The notes beneath the pieces are model-generated. The model saw only the letters and a program-made list of their open reading frames with translations, made no database searches and was not told where the DNA came from. The position numbers and the translations under genes were made by a program. A DNA stretch of 64,000 bases, taken from positions 62,001-126,000 of the forward strand of contig NZ_JACHIO010000014.1 in the NCBI RefSeq assembly GCF_014203225.1, given 5' to 3'. This DNA comes from Granulicella mallensis (GTDB lineage Bacteria > Acidobacteriota > Terriglobia > Terriglobales > Acidobacteriaceae). Below are positions 43,939 through 52,623 of this stretch, in pieces (the first letter of the stretch is position 1; every line of letters starts with the position of its first letter).

Positions 43939-44493
43939 ATAGAGGGACGATACCGGCGCCTCTATTACAGAACGCTTAAGACAATGTGAATGCTGTGTAG
44001 AAATCGTTTATCTTCAGGCTGTTGCTGCGTCTTTGCTGTTGTCTTTATCGTCGTTGCGGAGTCATTGCCGCAGGGACTCTGCTTCCCGCCCGCTGCGCGA
44101 AGCGCCAACCGAGACGCTTTAGCGTCGCGGGACGGACGGAGGGAGCCGTAGCCTTTAGGCTACGGAATCAGGGGCTAAGCGAGAATCGGGCTTTAGCCCC
44201 GGGCCTTTTGTTCGCAGCCGAAAGAAAGCCCGGGCCTAAAGGCCACATCTTTGCTAAGCCTGAATTCCGTAGCCTAAAGGCTACGGCTCCCTCCGTCTCC
44301 CTGATGCTGAAGCATCAGGGAACGCGCTTCGCGTTGTGCGGAACAGACCATCATTCTTTAACGAATGAACGACTCACCACACTAGAGCAAATCTCCTGTT
44401 GCTGGGAAGTTGAATCGGGCGTGCAGTACCGTTTTTCTAAGGAAAACGTCCATAACTGTCACGGTTCCGCGATACACCTACAGGAGATTTGCT
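43939..44493. repeat. Long inverted-repeat region between receptor 3 and parB
   Basis: Arms at about 44138-44180 and 44258-44303 pair (GGAGGGAGCCGTAGCCTTTA and complement). An inner stem GGGCTTTAGCCCCGGGCC-like lies between. A partial GCAAATCTCC copy is at 44387-44402 and a full inverted copy at 44469-44492 overlaps the parB stop. No gene seen. Confidence 0.75.
44469..44492 (-). repeat. GCAAATCTCC dispersed repeat at the parB stop
   Basis: Reads GCAAATCTCCTGTAGGTGTA on the minus strand, directly after the TAA of parB (44494-44496). Matches 13971-13994 and 34135-34158. Confidence 0.8.
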
Positions 44494-45408
44494 TTACCGC
44501 CGATCGCCCAGCGCTGTCAGGATCGCGTCGAAATCTTCCACGCCACTGTATTCAATGATGACCCGGCCACGGCCCTTCTTATCTTCAATGCTGACCTTCA
44601 ACCCCAACGACCGGCGCAGTTGGTCCTGGGCCTCCTTCACATTGGGGTCGACGGCCACTACCGGCTTATCAGCCTTCACCTTCGACTCGGGATTCATCAA
44701 CCCCTGCACGTAGTTCTCGGTCATGCGTACCGAGAGATGCAGCGCCAGGACCTTCTGGGCTGCTGCGGCAATGGCTTCGGGCGAATCCAGCGCCAGCAGC
44801 ACGCGGGCATGCCCGAAACTAAGCTCGCCAGCCTCCACACTTTTCTGGACAGCTTCCGGTAACCTCAACAAACGAAGGAAGTTAGAGATTGATGTGCGAT
44901 CTTTGCCGGTGCGCGTCGCCATCTGTTCCTGGGTCATCTGGAAGTCGCGGCTCAGACGCTCGTAGGCGCGAGCCTGTTCCATCGGGTTCAGGTCGGCGCG
45001 CTGCAAGTTCTCGACGATGGTCATCTCCATCGCCTGAACATTTGAGACCTCACGCACGATCGCCGGAATCGTCGCCTTGCCCGCCTTCTTGCTGGCCAGC
45101 AGACGGCGCTCGCCCATGATGAGGGTGTAGCGGCCATCCTTACCCTGCCGCACAACGATCGGCTGCACCACGCCCGAGGAGGCGATGGAGCCTGCCAGCT
45201 CGACGAGCTTGGCTTCGTCGAAGTGGGTGCGGGTCTGGAAGGGGTTGCGATCGATCAGCTCGACGGGGATCTCCAGCGGTGTGCCGCTCGGAGTCGCAGG
45301 GCTGGCCTCTACCTTGGCCGGTGGAGGGGTAGCTGCGGGCCGTGAGGGGAGGAGAGATTCAAGGCCTTTGCCGAGAGCACGTCGCTTGGGGTCGTGGGTT
45401 GTTGACAT
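44494..45408 (-). CDS. parB: Chromosome partitioning protein ParB
   Basis: ParB (Spo0J) binds parS, spreads along DNA as a CTP-dependent clamp, and with ParA segregates the replication origin. The 304-residue protein has an N-terminal basic leader, the CTPase/ParB core (NPFQTRTHFDEAKL, then MGERRLLASKKAG with the GERR motif, and ENLQRADLNP), and a helix-turn-helix (MTQEQMATRTGKDRTSISNFL). A C-terminal dimerisation part is at VIIEYSGVEDFDAIL. It starts 9 bp after parA, so both are one operon. Four parS sites lie within 2 kb. Confidence 0.96.
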   Translation of the reverse strand: MSTTHDPKRRALGKGLESLLPSRPAATPPPAKVEASPATPSGTPLEIPVELIDRNPFQTRTHFDEAKLVELAGSIASSGVVQPIVVRQGKDGRYTLIMGERRLLASKKAGKATIPAIVREVSNVQAMEMTIVENLQRADLNPMEQARAYERLSRDFQMTQEQMATRTGKDRTSISNFLRLLRLPEAVQKSVEAGELSFGHARVLLALDSPEAIAAAAQKVLALHLSVRMTENYVQGLMNPESKVKADKPVVAVDPNVKEAQDQLRRSLGLKVSIEDKKGRGRVIIEYSGVEDFDAILTALGDRR

Positions 45409-45417
45409 TCTTGATTC

Positions 45418-46317
45418 CTATTTTCTAAACGGCCAATAGCCTTTGGATTCGCCGATGCTTTCGAGCGTGCTGAAGTTGTGAGCTGGGCGCGGCTTCTTGG
45501 AGAGCTTGATGTTGTTCCGCTTGAGCACTTCGAGAGCGAGTTCCCGATAGGCCTCCGCCCCACGCGAACGCGGATCGTAGGTCACTGCCGGCTTGCCATG
45601 GCTGGGCGCCTCGGCCAGGCGGATGTTGCGCGGGATGAACGTGGTGTAGAGCTTATCGGTGAAGAACTCTTTGAGATTGTTGTGCACCTGCTGGGAGAGG
45701 TTGGTGCGGTCGTCGAACATGGTCAGCAGGACGCCTTCGAGCGCCAGCCCGGAGTTGAAGGCATCGGCGACCCGGTCGAGCGTGGACATCAGCTCCGAGA
45801 TGCCCTCAAGCGCAAAGTACTCCGCCTGCATGGGGACGAGCAGTCCGTCAGAGGCGACCAGGGCATTCAAGGTAAGAAGATCGAGGGCCGGAGGGCAGTC
45901 CAGCAGGATAAAGGTATAGTCGCTGCGAATCGGCTCCAGGGCATCGCGCAGCCGGAACTCCCGGCGTTCCGCGGCTACGAGCTCCAGGTTGGCCCCAATC
46001 ATGTTCTTGGTGCCCGGAATGAGGCTCAGGTTCTCGAGTTCGGTGGGAAGAATCGCCTCTTTGGCTTCGGTCTCCCCGACGAGAACGTCGTAGATGGAGG
46101 CTCGCTCGTCATCGCGCGGGAGTCCGAGACCGCCGGTGGTGTTGGCCTGGGGGTCGCAATCGATCAGCAGGGTACGAACGCCTTCGAGAGCGAACGAGGC
46201 AGCCAGGTTAATAGCGGTGGTCGTCTTGCCGACTCCGCCCTTCTGATTGACGATGGCGATGACCTTGGTGAGCTTCTTCTCGGTCGCTTCTTTCGGGTTT
46301 TCGGTTTCTGTCGGCAT
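45418..46317 (-). CDS. parA: Chromosome partitioning ATPase ParA
   Basis: ParA (Soj) is a deviant Walker A ATPase that moves ParB-parS complexes over the nucleoid. The 299-residue protein begins MPTETENP; the Walker A is [19 protein letters not shown], the A' [11 protein letters not shown] and the Walker B-like [18 protein letters not shown] longer frame to 46419 overlaps the parS sites and would add 34 residues not typical of ParA, so the ATG at 46317 is chosen. Two parS sites lie upstream at 46357 and 46389. Confidence 0.95.
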   Translation of the reverse strand: MPTETENPKEATEKKLTKVIAIVNQKGGVGKTTTAINLAASFALEGVRTLLIDCDPQANTTGGLGLPRDDERASIYDVLVGETEAKEAILPTELENLSLIPGTKNMIGANLELVAAERREFRLRDALEPIRSDYTFILLDCPPALDLLTLNALVASDGLLVPMQAEYFALEGISELMSTLDRVADAFNSGLALEGVLLTMFDDRTNLSQQVHNNLKEFFTDKLYTTFIPRNIRLAEAPSHGKPAVTYDPRSRGAEAYRELALEVLKRNNIKLSKKPRPAHNFSTLESIGESKGYWPFRK

Positions 46318-46356
46318 GATGGGACGAGTTTCAGCGTAGCAGATGAAGGGGGTGAA

Positions 46357-46372
46357 TGTTCCACGTGGAACA
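46357..46372. other. parS site 1
   Basis: Perfect palindrome TGTTCCACGTGGAACA, matching the parS consensus TGTTNCACGTGNAACA, just upstream of parA. Confidence 0.93.
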
Positions 46373-46388
46373 TATGAAGTAGACAGAT

Positions 46389-46404
46389 TGTTCCACGTGG
46401 AACA
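46389..46404. other. parS site 2
   Basis: The same 16-bp palindrome as site 1, 16 bp further on. Confidence 0.93.
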
Positions 46405-46552
46405 ATTGCTTAGCCCCATCGCAGCCGTCGCCCGCCGTCCCAGCTACAGCCATTGCCGCAGTCAGCGCTTTTGCCTTTCTTGTTTGTCATTCCCGCGGGG
46501 AATCTGCTTTTCTGCCCGATGGGCAAACCTTTCCTGTAGAGTTCCCTATCTT

Positions 46553-46795
46553 GTCATCTCGACCGGAAAATGACGGCTTTATGTCATGCGTAGTGGAGAG
46601 ACGGTGGATTCAAGGTTGAAGTGCAACAAACTACACCAAAAGCAGCAACGACTTACGTAGAAGGAGCCATGGAAAAGCTGGAAAACAAGGAGCGTTTCCC
46701 ACTTTCCCACGGCACGGCTGCGACGATGTCTATGAATCAATTCGACATATTTGTTGCACTTCAACCTTGAACCCACCGACCCCCGTATTTTGCTC
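46553..46795 (+). repeat. GTCATCTCGACCGG repeat interrupted by an IS30-derived element
   Basis: The left part (46553-46602) ends GTGGAGAGAC; the right part resumes at 46778 with GACCCCCGTATTTTGC. Together they rebuild the repeat seen in mnmE at 30586 and near 15986. Confidence 0.75.
46603..46777 (-). mobile_element. 175-bp IS30-derived miniature element
   Basis: 28-bp terminal inverted repeats (46603-46630 and 46750-46777, one mismatch; inner part TTGTTGCACTTCAACCTTGA) bound 119 bp. A GAC is duplicated at 46600-46602 and 46778-46780, matching the 2-3 bp duplications of IS30. On the minus strand HRRSRAVGKWE resembles the start of the IS30 catalytic region (HWEGDT) and is then cut off. Confidence 0.75.
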
Positions 46796-46887
46796 GAAGC
46801 CGCCTTACTCTTGAGGGGCAAGTGCTGGGTAGTGACGATGAATCGGAGATAGCCGCTTTATCCGCCTGAGATAGAGCGAGGCATAAA

Positions 46888-47276
46888 GCCATGTTTCGTT
46901 AAGAGCACGGCTGAAGCTGTTCCGTAAAAGGCCGAGCTAAAGCTCGTACCGCTCTGCCGAAGGCCGGAGTGCAGGCGCAGCCGTAACGACTGAATTGCTT
47001 TCTTTAGTAGAGGCGAGCGTGCTAAGCGATACGAATCTCTGCAGTGCGATTGAAGGGGAATGCTTGTTCTCGACTTGTCGGGTCCTTGCGGCATCCTGCG
47101 GGGGACTTGGGCTATCCCCATGCACTCTCGCGCGCATGGAAGAAGGCAATTTAGGTCGTTCCGGCTGCGCCTTCACTCCAGCCTTCGGCAGAGACGTACA
47201 GACTTTTCTCCCTGCTTTTTGCGGCACGGTTGAAACCGTGCCCTTCCGATTCGGGCCACAGCAGAGTGTTTGCACC
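46888..47276. repeat. Composite palindromic repeat, second copy
   Basis: Same architecture as 1388-1733: CTCTGCCGAAGGCCGGAG and complement, ACGACTGAATTGCTTTCTT, hairpin GGCACGGTTGAAACCGTGCC, and a TTTGCAC end. Between parA and rsmG there are about 1.1 kb without genes; repeats and parS sites fill them. Confidence 0.7.
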
Positions 47277-47342
47277 CCTGCGTTAGCCTGATTAGCCGCA
47301 AATTCCCCTGCGCGGGCCTAAGCCAACAGAACAACCGAAGAA

Positions 47343-47358
47343 TGTTCCACGTGGAACA
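47343..47358. other. parS site 3
   Basis: Perfect TGTTCCACGTGGAACA, downstream of rsmG. Confidence 0.93.
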
Positions 47359-47387
47359 CTTTGGATTTGCGCCAAGAAGAACTCGAA

Positions 47388-47403
47388 TGTTCCACGTGGA
47401 ACA
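47388..47403. other. parS site 4
   Basis: Perfect TGTTCCACGTGGAACA, ending five bases before the rsmG stop codon. Confidence 0.93.
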
Positions 47404-47408
47404 TTCCT

Positions 47409-48023
47409 CTACTCCGAGATGCGTTCCATCGTTAGCCAGCCCTCACCGGAACCGGGAACAGCAATCTGCTCCGTATCCTTTATTAAGGAGCGGCTCGCCG
47501 AGAGCGTAACCAACCAACCTCCTGGCACTACCCGCGGTCTAGCTGCCGCCAGGGCCTCCTGCATATGATCGACAGCCCGCAGCGTTACCGCGTCGAACCG
47601 GCGTTCCGTAGGCATGGATTCCACCCGCGCGGACCAGACCTCCGTAGCCAGCCCCAGCGTCCGCACCGCCTCACGCAGAAACGAGGCCTTCTTGCCCTGC
47701 GACTCCGCCAGCGTTACCCGTAACCCCGGTAGCAGGAGTTGGATCGGAAGCCCCGGAAATCCCGCACCGGAGCCGAAGTCCAGCAGCGTAGCCTGAGGAG
47801 CCAAACGGCTGGCAAGATGCCGTGCGGCAAAGAGGCTTTCCCCGAAGTGGCGGCGGACAATCTCTTCCGGCTCTCGTATGGCCGTGAGGTTGGTTTTGGC
47901 GTTCCAACGGAGAAGCAGGTCCAGATACTGGCTCAGTCTTCCGTAAAGAGCTGATTCCATTGAATGGGATTCTGTATAGGGGGCAAGCAGGTCGGCAATA
48001 CGGGCTTCGGTAAGGGTGGGCAT
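47409..48023 (-). CDS. rsmG: 16S rRNA guanine-527 N7-methyltransferase
   Basis: RsmG (GidB) methylates G527 of 16S rRNA with SAM; its loss gives low-level streptomycin resistance. The 204-residue protein has WNAKTNLTAIREPEEIVRRHF and the SAM-binding LLDFGSGAGFPGLPIQLLLP, then ESQGKKASFLREAV and VTLRAVDHMQEAL. The ATG at 48023 gives the usual length; a start at 48071 would add 16 residues. rsmG next to parA-parB is a widely conserved order near origins. Confidence 0.93.
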   Translation of the reverse strand: MPTLTEARIADLLAPYTESHSMESALYGRLSQYLDLLLRWNAKTNLTAIREPEEIVRRHFGESLFAARHLASRLAPQATLLDFGSGAGFPGLPIQLLLPGLRVTLAESQGKKASFLREAVRTLGLATEVWSARVESMPTERRFDAVTLRAVDHMQEALAAARPRVVPGGWLVTLSASRSLIKDTEQIAVPGSGEGWLTMERISE

Positions 48024-48411
48024 GCGCTTTTGAGTGTAGTGGAGTGCAGAGAGGAAGGACACCCCTGGCATTTGATGTCATGCCACTTACGCTCTTTGTT
48101 CAATTCGCCCCAGAAACGTCATCCTGAGCGTAGCGCCTCGCGCTTTTGCGAGGTGCGTCCATTCGACTACGCTCAGGACCGAAGGACCCCGAGAGACTTG
48201 ATCCCACCTATGTTGTCGAGACCTTCTCCAGCACGAACGTCCAGACTCAAGCGCTTGAGGTAGAAAAGGGGTATGAGGCATAGGCAAGATGGCCACCTTC
48301 GGGGTCCTTCGACTCCGCGTCCCTAAAAGCCGGGACGCTACGCTCAGGATGACGCGTCTGGGGGTGAGATTGAAAACACAAAAGGTAACTATTCTGATGC
48401 AACCCCGCTGT
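48024..48411. repeat. Repeat region between rsmG and amidotransferase
   Basis: Two palindromic units (about 48119-48200 and 48296-48345) contain CATCCTGAGCGTAGCG and GCTACGCTCAGGATG arms with GGTCCTTCG, of the type also found at 31909 and 51772-51930. No gene seen. Confidence 0.65.
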
Positions 48412-49164
48412 TTACTTACTGGGTACGCTCTTTTCAGCTTCCACGACCAGCCGCTGAAAGAGAGCGCGTGAGGCGGCGCTGATGTCATAGCTGCGCTCCG
48501 GGTGCCACTGCACGCCGATCAGAAACTGGGAGCTGAAAGCAGGATCATTCTCCACGGCTTCGACGACGCCGTCATCCGGGCAGCGCGCGACGACCCGCAG
48601 GCCTTCGCCTGGGATGGAAACCGACTGGTGATGGCTGGTATTCATGGGGAGACGCCGGTAGCCATCCGCCTCGGGTGCTTCAGAGGGTTCGAGCAGCGAG
48701 CCCAGCAGGCTGTTCCCGGCAACCAGGGCCGCGTGAGCGACAGCCACGTTTTTCCCGGCGGAGTGGTTGACCGGCAGAGGGCTGAGATCCTGCACCAGCG
48801 AGCCGCCGCGCCAGACGTTCAGCGACTGCACGCCGAAGCAGATGCCGAGCACCGGCTTGGTGTGGGCGGCGGCGTCTTCGAGCAGCAGGGTGTCCGTGGC
48901 CTCTCGCGCCGGGTCGGCCGGGGAGGTCGCTGGATCGCGCTCGGCGCCGTAGCGTACCGGATCGACGTCGGCGGGGCTGCCGGGCAGCACCACGCCCTGG
49001 CAGGTGGCTGCAAGCTGCTTGATCTGAGCGGCCGGCAAGCTGATGTCGATCTGTACCGGCTCGCCACCGGACCGTGTTACGGCATCGGCGTAGGCCGGCC
49101 AGGAGCGCTGGTTGTAGGAGATATCGGTGCTGGTCGGGACGGGGATGGCGATGCGCGGTTTCAT
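48412..49164 (-). CDS. Class-I glutamine amidotransferase (peptidase C26, PuuD-like)
   Basis: A 250-residue gamma-glutamyl-gamma-aminobutyrate hydrolase-like enzyme. The nucleophile Cys lies in LGICFGVQSLNVWRGGSL, the oxyanion glycines in VVLPGSPADVDP, and the His-Glu of the triad in GVQWHPERSYD. NTSHHQSVSIPG is also a PuuD-type feature. It probably cleaves gamma-glutamyl amides in the cytosol. The ATG at 49164 (MKPRIAIPVP) is the natural start; the frame extends 45 codons upstream without need. Confidence 0.88.
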   Translation of the reverse strand: MKPRIAIPVPTSTDISYNQRSWPAYADAVTRSGGEPVQIDISLPAAQIKQLAATCQGVVLPGSPADVDPVRYGAERDPATSPADPAREATDTLLLEDAAAHTKPVLGICFGVQSLNVWRGGSLVQDLSPLPVNHSAGKNVAVAHAALVAGNSLLGSLLEPSEAPEADGYRRLPMNTSHHQSVSIPGEGLRVVARCPDDGVVEAVENDPAFSSQFLIGVQWHPERSYDISAASRALFQRLVVEAEKSVPSK

Positions 49165-49633
49165 GGCTCTTATTCGATGGTAGTGGAAGACGGTAGGTCT
49201 CTGCCTGTTTCTATTCAATCTGCCAAAGGGTGGCATTCCCGGCCAAGGCTTTTTGCACGGCATGATAAGCCCTGAAGGGACGGTATATCGTGCAGCCACG
49301 ATAGGTCGCCCCTTCAGGGCTCTATCTTTTCTAGGGCACGTAACCCAGGGTTACGGCGACACGGCGAGCAAAGAACGCTCGCCAGCCGCCTCCACCCTGG
49401 GCTGGGATAGGCCGCCCCTTCGGGGCTTAGACCCGTGACCCGTTTGAGCCTCTACGCTCCATTTTGTGTTGATGGAGTTGCTCACACCAATTCTTCAACG
49501 AGCGAAAATTTGAGATTCCGAATCCATCTATCTACAATTTCATTTATAAAAATACAATTTCAAAAAAGATGCCGCTTTCCACGAAGGAAAGCGGCATACC
49601 CTGGCTGGGACAAATCGATAGAAGTCTCGGTGC
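49165..49633. repeat. Repeat region upstream of the cytochrome gene
   Basis: Contains an inverted repeat (AGCCCTGAAGGG at 49268 and CCTTCAGGGCT at 49311) with an inner TATCGTG/CACGATA stem, and 49411-49453, an inverted copy of 16113-16155. No gene seen. Confidence 0.65.
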
Positions 49634-49954
49634 CTATGGATTGAAGAAGCGCATCAGCGCCTGTTCGTCTTCCTTGCTCAGGTTAGCCCGTACGCGCATG
49701 TGTTTCACTACCGTTCCGGAGATGCTCGGGGAGAAGCTCTGCGGCGCATTGTGGCAGCGTTCGCAGTTCTCGTCGAAGACCTGTTGGCCGTCGCGTGGCT
49801 GCGTTGTGTGTACGGACTTGGCCTTTGCAGGCTTCTGGGCCGCCGGGGGAGGGGTGTCGGCAGTCTGGGAAGACATGGGTACCGCAGCCAGCAGTAAAAG
49901 GCTAAGTGAGATTGTTGAAAGAGTCCTCACTGTTTTTCTCAAAAGGTTCGTCAT
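49634..49954 (-). CDS. Small c-type cytochrome
   Basis: A 106-residue exported protein. The signal peptide (TLSTISLSLLLLAAVPMSS) precedes a Pro/Ala-rich stretch and one heme site, CERCH at about residues 64-68; the distal Met is probably in VVKHMRVRANLS. It is a single-heme cytochrome c of the periplasm. Its ATG overlaps the stop of the outer-membrane gene (TAATG), so the two are coupled. The electron partner is unknown. Confidence 0.88.
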   Translation of the reverse strand: MTNLLRKTVRTLSTISLSLLLLAAVPMSSQTADTPPPAAQKPAKAKSVHTTQPRDGQQVFDENCERCHNAPQSFSPSISGTVVKHMRVRANLSKEDEQALMRFFNP

Positions 49955-51018
49955 TATTTTTTTCCTTTCCAGGTGGGAAAGAGGAAGCGATAGATGAGGG
50001 CCGTCTCCCAGATGTTGACATTGCCTCCCGAGTTTGCGGAAGAGAACTGTCGCGCGTAGCTGGTATTGATGCGCACCTCATGCGGCAGGTGGTAGTCCAG
50101 GCCGAAGTCCACTCGCTGGGTGTTCTGGGCGGGCAGCTCGTCGTTGGGGTCCGGGCTGTTGCGGAACGTCTGCTGCAGGCGGAAGATCGGTTCCATTCTG
50201 CCGACGAAGCTGTTCGCTCCATGGAACTGCGAGAGGCGATAGTCCGTCTCCACCCAATAGCCCTGCGAGTGTGGGCCATGGGCGTACTCGGAGCGGACCT
50301 TCAGCGGAATCCTGGCGGGCTCCCACCAGACATGGGTTCCGATGGCGTTCATCTTGTCGGTCTCGAGCAGGCGGCCGTAGGAGGTTCCAATCTCAAGCCG
50401 CTGTTTCGGCAGGTAAACACTCACCTGTCCGCCCACATCGCGGGACGAGTTGATCTGGAAGTCCGTGCTGCCGGCTGAGATGTATGTCGCATAGGTGATC
50501 GAGTAGTTCTCGTTCGAGACGATGTTGCCGCGGATCTGGCCGCCGGTGCCTACGCCGGTGCCCGGGTTGCCGATGCCAAAGATCAAGGGAGCGTCCTGCA
50601 GGGCGCTGATCCAGATGGGGGTAAGCCGCTCGTTGTACGTGCCGAAGGGAATAAGGGAGTAGCCGCCAACCAGGGTCACATGCGAGTTCAGGAAATAGTT
50701 CGCCTGCGCGTAGGTTACATTGACGTGGAATCTCCCGTCGTATCCTGCGCCCGGCTGGGGCTCAACGGTCCCGAGGATGGAAGCGCGCGATTCGAACAGC
50801 AGGTGCTGGCCAACCGGAGCCACCAGCACCGGTGAGACGGCCGGGAAATAACTCGTATTTCCACCTGTGGTGCTGGTTAGAAAGCCCACTGCGCCGGAGA
50901 TCAAAGGAATATCCTGGGCGGTCAGGGCCGGTGCGAGGCAGAGCGCGCCCAGCGAAAGCAGCGTGATGGCGATGCTTCGCGAGAGTCTGCAATGTTTGAA
51001 GTGCGTTCGGTAGCTCAT
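49954..51018 (-). CDS. Outer-membrane beta-barrel protein
   Basis: A 354-residue protein with a signal peptide (SIAITLLSLGALCLAPALTAQ) and a run of alternating-hydrophobicity strands with Tyr/Trp girdles (RFHVNVTYAQANYF, RVDFGLDYHLPHEV). It ends with a strand rich in aromatics (ALIYRFLFPTWKG). It is probably a porin-like barrel. It is translationally coupled to a c-type cytochrome, which suggests an outer-membrane/periplasm electron or solute role; this is inference. Confidence 0.8.
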   Translation of the reverse strand: MSYRTHFKHCRLSRSIAITLLSLGALCLAPALTAQDIPLISGAVGFLTSTTGGNTSYFPAVSPVLVAPVGQHLLFESRASILGTVEPQPGAGYDGRFHVNVTYAQANYFLNSHVTLVGGYSLIPFGTYNERLTPIWISALQDAPLIFGIGNPGTGVGTGGQIRGNIVSNENYSITYATYISAGSTDFQINSSRDVGGQVSVYLPKQRLEIGTSYGRLLETDKMNAIGTHVWWEPARIPLKVRSEYAHGPHSQGYWVETDYRLSQFHGANSFVGRMEPIFRLQQTFRNSPDPNDELPAQNTQRVDFGLDYHLPHEVRINTSYARQFSSANSGGNVNIWETALIYRFLFPTWKGKK

Positions 51019-51105
51019 CGTGATTTCAAGCTACAGAATCGGCCAGTATCAGTGTGTCCGGGAAATGTCTGAAGGGTGTCATCGGTTTGTCACCGATGTT
51101 TTGCC

Positions 51106-51702
51106 CTATCGCACGGCCGACATTGCCGCGCGGAATAACTGCTCAAAGTCGCCTGCGACGGCAGCATCTTTCGCCGCCGTCTCCACGGCCTTTTGCGCAA
51201 CGGGCCGCGCATAGCCGAGGTTGACCAGCGCGCTCAGCACGTCGTCGGCAACCGTGCCCAGGGAGAACCTGGCACCGGTCTCGGGCGTAGAGCCAACCAT
51301 GTCGTCGAGCTTGTCCTTCAACTCCAGCACCACGCGTTCGGCGGTCTTCTTGCCGATGCCGGGGATCTTCGTCAGCGTGGCGTGATCACCCGCGCGAATC
51401 GCGCCGACCAGCCGCTCGGCGCTGATGCCGCTCAGTACAGTTATCGCTAACTTAGGCCCAATTCCGGAGATCGTCAGCAGCTTCTCGAAGAGCCGCTTCT
51501 CGGTCAGCTCCGCGAATCCGAAGAGCGCAAGCGCATCTTCGCGAACATGCGTGTGAACATGCAGCTTCACCTCCGCGCCCTCCGCACCAAGTTCCGTGAA
51601 GGTCGTGATGGAGATAGCGAGCTCGTAGCCCACGCCGTTGCAGTCGACGATAATGGCGTTAGAGGCTTTGCTGAGAATACGTCCGCGTAGATAGGCGATC
51701 AC
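51106..51702 (-). CDS. ruvA: Holliday junction DNA helicase subunit RuvA
   Basis: RuvA binds four-way junctions and loads RuvB for branch migration. The 198-residue protein has the OB domain (MIAYLRGRIL, VDCNGVGYELAIS), paired helix-hairpin-helix motifs (LLTISGIGPKLA and LTKIPGIGKKTAERV) and the C-terminal UBA-like RuvB-binding domain (DDVLSALVNLGYAR). No ruvB or ruvC is adjacent. The start is ATG with CTATCTACG following, the normal N-terminus. Confidence 0.96.
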   Translation of the reverse strand: MIAYLRGRILSKASNAIIVDCNGVGYELAISITTFTELGAEGAEVKLHVHTHVREDALALFGFAELTEKRLFEKLLTISGIGPKLAITVLSGISAERLVGAIRAGDHATLTKIPGIGKKTAERVVLELKDKLDDMVGSTPETGARFSLGTVADDVLSALVNLGYARPVAQKAVETAAKDAAVAGDFEQLFRAAMSAVR

Positions 51703-51985
51703 AGGGCGATTCTACTAAGAACAGGAAGCAGCAAACAGGACAGATCTTGAGTTGCTTATCGTTTGTCACTCGTCGTCATCCTGAAGCGAAGCTGAAGGAC
51801 CCCCGCATTTTGCACGATGCCACTGGCGCGAACGTTGCTGGCTGGCCAACATCGCTTGTTTGGGCAGCCCCGTACGGCTGTGGCAACACCAATGCGGGGG
51901 TCCTTCGCGTACCGCTCAGGATGAAGACGAAAAACAAGCAACAGTATAGATAGCGACAGCGATAAGGACTCAGCCATTCCTATGC
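51703..51985. repeat. Inverted-repeat element downstream of yidD
   Basis: CATCCTGAAGCGAAGCTGAA at 51778 with GACCCCCGCATT, and AATGCGGGGGTCCTTCGCGT at 51892, form a long inverted repeat. The right arm is shared with 31909-31945. Confidence 0.7.
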
Positions 51986-52237
51986 CTACGGCACGGGATC
52001 CAATCCGCCTTTGCTGAAGGGATGGCAGCGTGCGAGCCTGCGCAGGGCCAGCCAGCTTCCGCGCAGCCAGCCGTGGCGCACCACGGCAACGTAGGCGTAC
52101 TCGCTGCAGGTCGGCAGATACTTGCATTGGCCCACACTGAAGGTGTGCAGCATCGGGGAGAGGATGCGCTTGTAGAACGCCAGCAGCACCGCGGCGATAC
52201 GCTCGCGGCTGGAGGACTGCCCGGCGCCGGCGCTCAC
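51986..52237 (-). CDS. yidD: Membrane protein insertion efficiency factor YidD
   Basis: YidD is a small membrane-associated protein that aids YidC. The 83-residue product has [35 protein letters not shown] with the paired Cys, and [13 protein letters not shown], all family signatures. The start is GTG at 52237, overlapping the rnpA stop as GTGA. yidC itself is 18 kb away on the other strand, unlike most genomes where it follows directly. Confidence 0.94.
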   Translation of the reverse strand: MSAGAGQSSSRERIAAVLLAFYKRILSPMLHTFSVGQCKYLPTCSEYAYVAVVRHGWLRGSWLALRRLARCHPFSKGGLDPVP

Positions 52238-52623
52238 TGCGGCTTTGCCTCGCTGGTCTTCTTTGCGGAGGCCCGTTCGGCAGCAGCCTGCACAGAGCGA
52301 AAGATCACCGAGACCTCGCGTTCGAGAACCGCGAAGTCCGCATCGATGACGCTGCGCTTCGGATGCAGGATCACATCGACCGGTGCGGTCAGCAGCGGCA
52401 GTGCATGGCGCACGGCCTCGCGCAGGCGCCGCTTGATGCGGTTACGGTCGACGGCTTTGCCGAGCGCCTTCGGCACGGTGAGGCCGATGCGTGGGCCGGG
52501 GGTGTCGCTGCGCCGCTCGGCAGGCCTGGGCGCGTGGAAGTAGGCGATCTGCTTCCCGAACTGCTTGCGCGCGGCCTTGTAGACGATCTGGTAGTCGGCG
52601 TGTTTGCGCAAGCGATGGGTCAT
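52234..52623 (-). CDS. rnpA: Ribonuclease P protein component
   Basis: RnpA binds the RNase P RNA and helps process tRNA 5' ends. The 129-residue protein has [20 protein letters not shown], then [20 protein letters not shown] and [10 protein letters not shown] (the RNR motif). It has a short Lys/Ala tail. yidD overlaps its end. rpmH lies upstream as usual, but about 370 bp of palindromic repeats are inserted between them. Confidence 0.95.
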   Translation of the reverse strand: MTHRLRKHADYQIVYKAARKQFGKQIAYFHAPRPAERRSDTPGPRIGLTVPKALGKAVDRNRIKRRLREAVRHALPLLTAPVDVILHPKRSVIDADFAVLEREVSVIFRSVQAAAERASAKKTSEAKPQ

